In this document: positions 58,628 through 64,000 of the stretch, in pieces
Layout: every line of letters starts with the position of its first letter
Position numbering within the stretch: the stretch's first letter is position 1
Origin: an uncultured Methanobrevibacter sp.
GTDB taxonomy: Archaea > Methanobacteriota > Methanobacteria > Methanobacteriales > Methanobacteriaceae
DNA: 64,000 bases
Reading direction: 5' to 3'
Assembly: GCF_946184425.1 (NCBI RefSeq)
Contig: NZ_CAMHFP010000004.1
Coordinates: 1 to 64,000, forward strand
Program-made: the position numbers and the translations under genes
The notes under the pieces: generated by a model
Database searches by the model: none
Told to the model about the DNA's origin: nothing
The model's input: the letters and a program-made list of their open reading frames with translations, nothing else

Positions 58628-61600
58628 GTGTTTTTAATTTTTAAAAAAAAGATTATTTTTTCATTTTTAATTATTTTTGTTGTCATATCATCCATGGCAT
58701 TAGTCAGTGCTTCAAACGGTAATCTGACAGCTGCAGGGGATGCTCAGCAGGTTAATCATATAGTTCATGTTGCCAATGGCATTAGCGGAAATGCTAATGG
58801 AAGTGAATCATCACCCTTTTCCTCAATCGGCGATGCAGTATTAAATGCGCAGAATAAGTCCTGCATAATACTGGAAGACGGAATATATAAGGGTTCATCC
58901 AATACCGGAATTGTCATAGATAAGGATTTGACTATAAAGTCCAATTCCGGCACAGCAACAATCGACGGTGAAAATAAATTTTCATTTTTCAATATCAAGC
59001 AGGGATGCAATCTTGTTTTAATCAATATAAGATTTGCAAATTCCAATGTCAACGACTATAATCAGATGAGTGCCATATGCAATAGAGGTAACCTGACTGT
59101 AATTAATTCAACATTCACTAAAATGAATACAATGATGGGAGCCATATATAATGAGGGAGATTTGACTGTCATAAATTCCAAAATGTCAGATTCCTCTTCA
59201 AAAAACATGGCACAGCTGATTACAAATATTGGAAACTGCACAATCATCAACTCAAAAATATCCGATAATCCCTATGTGGTTTCAGGCGTTGAAAATGCGG
59301 TTTATAATTTCAACATCTTAAAAATCATTTCATCACAGGTAACTGTTATAAATTCCAATGGAGGATTTGATGAAGACCTTTTTGAAGGTGCCAACATTTC
59401 AATTATCGATTCAGCTGTCAGAGATTTGGACATGAACGGAGGAATCGTCAATGCTGTCAACTCCATGTTTGACGGAAAAAATTTCTTCAGGAATGCCAAT
59501 GTTTCAGTTGCCGATTCCACTTTTACAAAAGACCCATCAATTTTATCCATACATTATTCAAATTTCACTGCAATCCACTCTGTCTTCAGCTCATACATGT
59601 CCACAGGTCATTCCAATTTGAACATCACATATTCCATCATTCTTGATGGCATTGTGGGAGGAGGCTTAAACGGATATCTTTACGCACCGTATAACTGGTG
59701 GGGATCCAATAAAGGACCGTCATTTTCATATTTCAAATATCACAACACTTCAATGTGGGCTGTTGCAAGCTTTGATTATGAGTCTGGTGAAATTCCGGTT
59801 TCTCCAAACGGAACTTTTACAGTCATGCTAAATAAATGGAATGATGGAAATAACACATTTGAATTTGGGCAGAATGAATACATTCCATCAACCACAGTCA
59901 AATTCGAATCACAAAACGGTAAATTCAAATATTCATCACTGGTGCTTAATAAGACAGTCAGCAACTATCTGCTTGATAATGTTCTGGACTCACAGGTATT
60001 TGCTGTAATCGATTCTCAAAGATTAATGCTCACTGTTGGAAATGGATTGTCTCAAAATACCTATTTCGTATCTCCTGACGGCCATGACGGACCTGATGAC
60101 GGAAGCTATGAAAAGCCATTCCTTACACTCCAGTATGCAGTTTCCAGGGTGGGAAACGGCAATACAATTTGCATGCTTCCGGGTATGCACAAAAACATTG
60201 CAAATTGCGATGTAAACATTGATAAAAACTTGACTATTGTGGGCATGGGCAATGCTGTGCTTCAAAGGGCAAACGCTAAAAACTTGTTTACCATTAGGGA
60301 ATGGGCAAGTCTTGACATTAAAAATATCAAATTCATAGTCGCTGACAGGGCATATTCCAATGAACTGTTCGTTGTCAGCGGAGGTAATTTAAACATTAAC
60401 AATTGTTCATTTACTGAAATAACTGCTCCTGAAGTGATTTATACTTCATCTGGAAAAAATAAGCCTGCGCAGGTCATAATTGAAAATACAAAATTTTACG
60501 ATATTGTGGGTTCGGCTGTAATGGGAAATCCTGTAATCAAAGTATATGATTCAACTTTTGAAAAATTTGCTCCTTATTATCACAGAAGTGGAATTGAAAG
60601 TTACAACTGTGTTTTTCCGGTTACAAGATCTATAGAAATTTATGATTCATTATTTAAGGATAATGTAATCGGAATCGTTAATTTGCATCCATTTACCTAC
60701 TCCAATTCTCTGCTTGGTGTAAGTGCATCTGAAGTGGCTGAAAAGTTTGCCGTTTATGCATACATTGAAAACACGGTATTTGAAAACAATGTATTCAGGG
60801 ACAATAGTAATTATTACGGAAGCAACGGTATCGGATTGAATATCTATAATAATCACGGTTCATTTCACGGATTTGTCAATAACTGTTCATTTATAAATAA
60901 CAAAGGAGCAATACTTGCTGCTGATACTGTTGAAAATTCCAGATTCATCAGCAACACCGGACAGGCGAATATGGGAAATCCTATAGTCACAGCTTCCCTA
61001 ATCAACAATTCAGTATTCATATCAAATGTTAACATGTACAAAAACGGTGAAGCATTCATCGGTGAAGGAATTGCAAGTGCAAATCTGATTCTAAATTCAG
61101 TTTTCATTCAAAATAAGGCCGCATTTGGTGGTGCGGTTTCAGATACAAAGGAAATTCATTATTCTGTCTTTGTCAATAACACTGCACAGTATGAGGGCTC
61201 AGATATATATTCCTATGATGGTGACGTTGACTACTCTTCAAATTGGTGGGGAGATAATCAGAAGCCCGGAAGCGACAGGATATTCAAGTTTCTTGGAACT
61301 TTAACACTCAACGACTGGGTAATAATGACTTTGGAATATCTTTCAAACGAGGAAATCCGGGCAGGATTGAATCATGTCATGTCCAATGGAAGCCTACGTA
61401 CATTAAATCATGAAATGCCTCAAAGAGCGGTTTACTTTTCTGTTGAAGGTGGAATGATTTCTCCAGAAATCACCTATCTGATCGGAGGGTCTGCAAATGC
61501 AGTTCTAAATTATGACAAAAACACAAACGATTTCAAGGCTTATGCAAAAATAGACAATCAGATTTTGGATGTTGACGTTAGAAATTCAAATACAAAAATT

Positions 61601-64000
61601 ATAATGTCTGATGTTTCTTTAAAAGGCAATCAGAATAAGTTTAATATGACTCTGGTCAATGTTAATGGATATAAAATCTCCAATCAGAATCTGGTAGTTG
61701 AAATAATTGATAAAAACAATAAAAGTTCCATTTTCACAGTCAAAACTGATGAAAGCGGATTTGCGCAGTTTAATGTGAATTATCCTATTGGAAACTACAC
61801 TGTAAATGTCAGGTATCTGGGCAACGGATTTTTCGATAAAAGTGGAGCGGCAGCTAAAATTCAGGTATTGCCGTCAATAACATATTTGCTGGCCTATAAT
61901 CACACTTATTATGGTAAAAATAACCGGTTTCAGGCATTTTTAACTGGTGAAGATGGGGTAAAACTGGTTAATTTAACCTTAAGATATACAATAGTTGATT
62001 CAAAAGGCAATGTGAAATCTTTAAGTGTCAATACTGATTCCTATGGTGTTGGGGAGGCAATATTGAGCTTGGATGTTGGCAAATATAAAATCAGATGCGA
62101 ATATCTGGGTGATTCATGGTATTCTCCAAGCTATTGTGAAGCGGATATTGAAGTCCGTCCGGTAAGGTCAAACATGACCTTGGAAAATGTGACTATGTAC
62201 GGTCAGGGAAATGTTTATAATATCACTTTAAGGGACGGCTACGGCACTTTAATTCGCGGTGAAAATGTTTATGTTGTAATCTCTCAGGCAAATGTCTCCG
62301 ATGAGTTTACAGTCAAGACAAATGATAACGGTGTTGCAAGCCTGACCATTAACTATCTTCCGGGAACCTATTCCATTTCTGCAAGATATGTGGGGGATGA
62401 TTTATACGGTCCTTCCAATGGGTCTGCAGTAATCAAGGTTGAAAAGGTCCTGACAATTGTCTCTGGATTTTATCATGCAACCATTCCTCTCAAGGGATTG
62501 TATAATGTGGTTCTGACTGATATGAATGGCCGTCGTTTAATCAATCAAACAGTCAACTTAAATCTTTATCAGGGAAAACTGGTCAAGAAATATAGTGCAA
62601 ACACAGACGGAAACGGTGAAGCATCATTTGTTATAGATTTAAATGATGGAAACTATTTGGCAACTATGGATTATGGTGGAAACAGATGGTATGCGGATTC
62701 ATCCAATGGTGCAACAATCATTATAAACAGACAGGCTGTACTGCAGAACATTCAGATAAATGCCAGTGATTTGATGCAGTATTACGGTGAAGACAAGTAT
62801 TTCATCATCAATTTCACAGATCCAAATGCATATGACCAATACGGTAAGGAGATTCTTGTCACAATTTCTTCAGGAAGTTGGAGTAAGGCATATTCAGTTT
62901 ATACTGATGCTTTCGGTCTTGCAAGACTTCAAATCAACTTAAATCCTGGGGAATATGACATCAGCTATAAATATTCAAACAGCTATTACAATATCTTCGG
63001 GCAGGGGTCCAATAAGATAACAGTATTCAGAACTCCAACTGCAATATTTGCAAATGATATGATTATGAACAGGGGTGATTCCAGAATTCTTGAAATATTC
63101 CTGAGGGATGTAAACAACAATCCGGTTAAAAACATGCAAATCAATGCAAGCATTGGAGATATTGAGTATAATCTTACAACCAACGGCGAAGGTATTGCAA
63201 GATTGGTCCTTGATTTGGATGTCGGGGAATATATTGTTAAATATGATTTCAACAATCCTAATTACATATCCTCCTCTTCACAATCACGCATCTTGGTTAC
63301 CGATTCGGATAAAACGCAATCAAATATAATTTCATCAGATGCTATTGGTCTGGACAATCAGTCATTGAATTTTGTAGTTTATCTTAAAGATGCATTAGGA
63401 AACGGAATTGCTTCATCCCAAGTTGCTCTTGATATTTTGAGCTTTGACGGTGATGTTGTATTATCAAAATCAGCTTTAAGTGATGAGGCGGGCCGTGCAG
63501 TATTTAACCTTAATCTGGATATGGGAAAATACATTGCAAAAGTCTCTTATGGAGGCAATAACTTCTATTTGGGAAGTTCAAATTCAAATTCAATAGTTAT
63601 CGAGTCCAAAGACAACAGGATTAAAACTGTTCTTTATGCTGGTAGTCTGCAACTGTCTGATTCATCCAAATTTTATGTTGCACTGAGCGATGAAAACGGA
63701 ACATTGATTGAGAATGCAAGCATCACATTTAAGATAGGCAATAAACAGTACATATCAAAGACAGATGGGCATGGAAAAGCTTATTTAAACGTGTCCTTAT
63801 CTCCGGATGTTTACAGCATCGTGGCAGTATTTTCAGGCGATATTGGGCACAGGAAAAGTCAGGTTTCATCAAAAATTTTCATATCTGGAATTTCAACACA
63901 GTTGCATGCTCAAAAACTGGTCAAATATTACAGAAACGGAACACAATTCCATGCATTGCTTCTGGATTCAGATAATAATCCTATTTCAGGCAAGTCCATT
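58628..64000 (+). CDS. Giant adhesin-like protein, continues past window end: two beta-helix modules then serial Ig-like repeats
   Basis: Open frame from GTG 58628 (or ATT 58637) to the window edge: signal peptide, IVHVANGISGNANGSESSPFSSIGDAVLNAQ, TYFVSPDGHDGPDDGSYEKPFLTLQYAV, then Ig-like repeats. Absent from the ORF track because it has no stop in the window. Confidence 0.85.
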   Translation, partial: MFLIFKKKIIFSFLIIFVVISSMALVSASNGNLTAAGDAQQVNHIVHVANGISGNANGSESSPFSSIGDAVLNAQNKSCIILEDGIYKGSSNTGIVIDKDLTIKSNSGTATIDGENKFSFFNIKQGCNLVLINIRFANSNVNDYNQMSAICNRGNLTVINSTFTKMNTMMGAIYNEGDLTVINSKMSDSSSKNMAQLITNIGNCTIINSKISDNPYVVSGVENAVYNFNILKIISSQVTVINSNGGFDEDLFEGANISIIDSAVRDLDMNGGIVNAVNSMFDGKNFFRNANVSVADSTFTKDPSILSIHYSNFTAIHSVFSSYMSTGHSNLNITYSIILDGIVGGGLNGYLYAPYNWWGSNKGPSFSYFKYHNTSMWAVASFDYESGEIPVSPNGTFTVMLNKWNDGNNTFEFGQNEYIPSTTVKFESQNGKFKYSSLVLNKTVSNYLLDNVLDSQVFAVIDSQRLMLTVGNGLSQNTYFVSPDGHDGPDDGSYEKPFLTLQYAVSRVGNGNTICMLPGMHKNIANCDVNIDKNLTIVGMGNAVLQRANAKNLFTIREWASLDIKNIKFIVADRAYSNELFVVSGGNLNINNCSFTEITAPEVIYTSSGKNKPAQVIIENTKFYDIVGSAVMGNPVIKVYDSTFEKFAPYYHRSGIESYNCVFPVTRSIEIYDSLFKDNVIGIVNLHPFTYSNSLLGVSASEVAEKFAVYAYIENTVFENNVFRDNSNYYGSNGIGLNIYNNHGSFHGFVNNCSFINNKGAILAADTVENSRFISNTGQANMGNPIVTASLINNSVFISNVNMYKNGEAFIGEGIASANLILNSVFIQNKAAFGGAVSDTKEIHYSVFVNNTAQYEGSDIYSYDGDVDYSSNWWGDNQKPGSDRIFKFLGTLTLNDWVIMTLEYLSNEEIRAGLNHVMSNGSLRTLNHEMPQRAVYFSVEGGMISPEITYLIGGSANAVLNYDKNTNDFKAYAKIDNQILDVDVRNSNTKIIMSDVSLKGNQNKFNMTLVNVNGYKISNQNLVVEIIDKNNKSSIFTVKTDESGFAQFNVNYPIGNYTVNVRYLGNGFFDKSGAAAKIQVLPSITYLLAYNHTYYGKNNRFQAFLTGEDGVKLVNLTLRYTIVDSKGNVKSLSVNTDSYGVGEAILSLDVGKYKIRCEYLGDSWYSPSYCEADIEVRPVRSNMTLENVTMYGQGNVYNITLRDGYGTLIRGENVYVVISQANVSDEFTVKTNDNGVASLTINYLPGTYSISARYVGDDLYGPSNGSAVIKVEKVLTIVSGFYHATIPLKGLYNVVLTDMNGRRLINQTVNLNLYQGKLVKKYSANTDGNGEASFVIDLNDGNYLATMDYGGNRWYADSSNGATIIINRQAVLQNIQINASDLMQYYGEDKYFIINFTDPNAYDQYGKEILVTISSGSWSKAYSVYTDAFGLARLQINLNPGEYDISYKYSNSYYNIFGQGSNKITVFRTPTAIFANDMIMNRGDSRILEIFLRDVNNNPVKNMQINASIGDIEYNLTTNGEGIARLVLDLDVGEYIVKYDFNNPNYISSSSQSRILVTDSDKTQSNIISSDAIGLDNQSLNFVVYLKDALGNGIASSQVALDILSFDGDVVLSKSALSDEAGRAVFNLNLDMGKYIAKVSYGGNNFYLGSSNSNSIVIESKDNRIKTVLYAGSLQLSDSSKFYVALSDENGTLIENASITFKIGNKQYISKTDGHGKAYLNVSLSPDVYSIVAVFSGDIGHRKSQVSSKIFISGISTQLHAQKLVKYYRNGTQFHALLLDSDNNPISGKSI

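Overview
A contiguous archaeal chromosome segment, AT-rich, with gene content typical of Methanobacteriales and most consistent with Methanobrevibacter. From left to right it holds: the end of a formylmethanofuran dehydrogenase operon (fwdB-A-C); two DUF2097-like paralogues; NrpR and glnA, with an exact GGAA-N6-TTCC operator upstream of glnA; an intron-containing tRNA-Met(CAT); ahcY; a secreted flavodoxin next to a DUF4405-like membrane protein; fen1; two DUF98-like paralogues; aksD/aksA (coenzyme B); tbp; SerB fused to a coiled coil; topA; aglB; a DRG/OBG GTPase; a decayed AAA/DUF4143-type ATPase pseudogene; the archaeal rnp4-yhbY-rps19e-pdcd5-rpl39e-rpl31e-eif6-rplX-pfdA-ftsY cluster; and a ~27 kb cell-surface region with two paralogous secreted TIM-barrel-type hydrolases and four giant adhesin-like proteins, one carrying a papain-type protease domain. 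The observations I rate highest are: (1) a predicted extracytoplasmic flavodoxin beside a membrane protein with two H-x13-H (bis-heme type) motifs, in a lineage regarded as cytochrome-free, under a promoter with three ATGTTG half-sites around the TATA-like element; (2) recurrent perfect hairpins that overlap stop codons and are followed by U tracts, at about a dozen transcript ends; (3) an 11-nt tRNA trailer perfectly complementary to the 3' strand of the tRNA-Met intron splice structure; (4) the surface-protein locus. All assignments are from reading the sequence and protein motifs; no database search was run.
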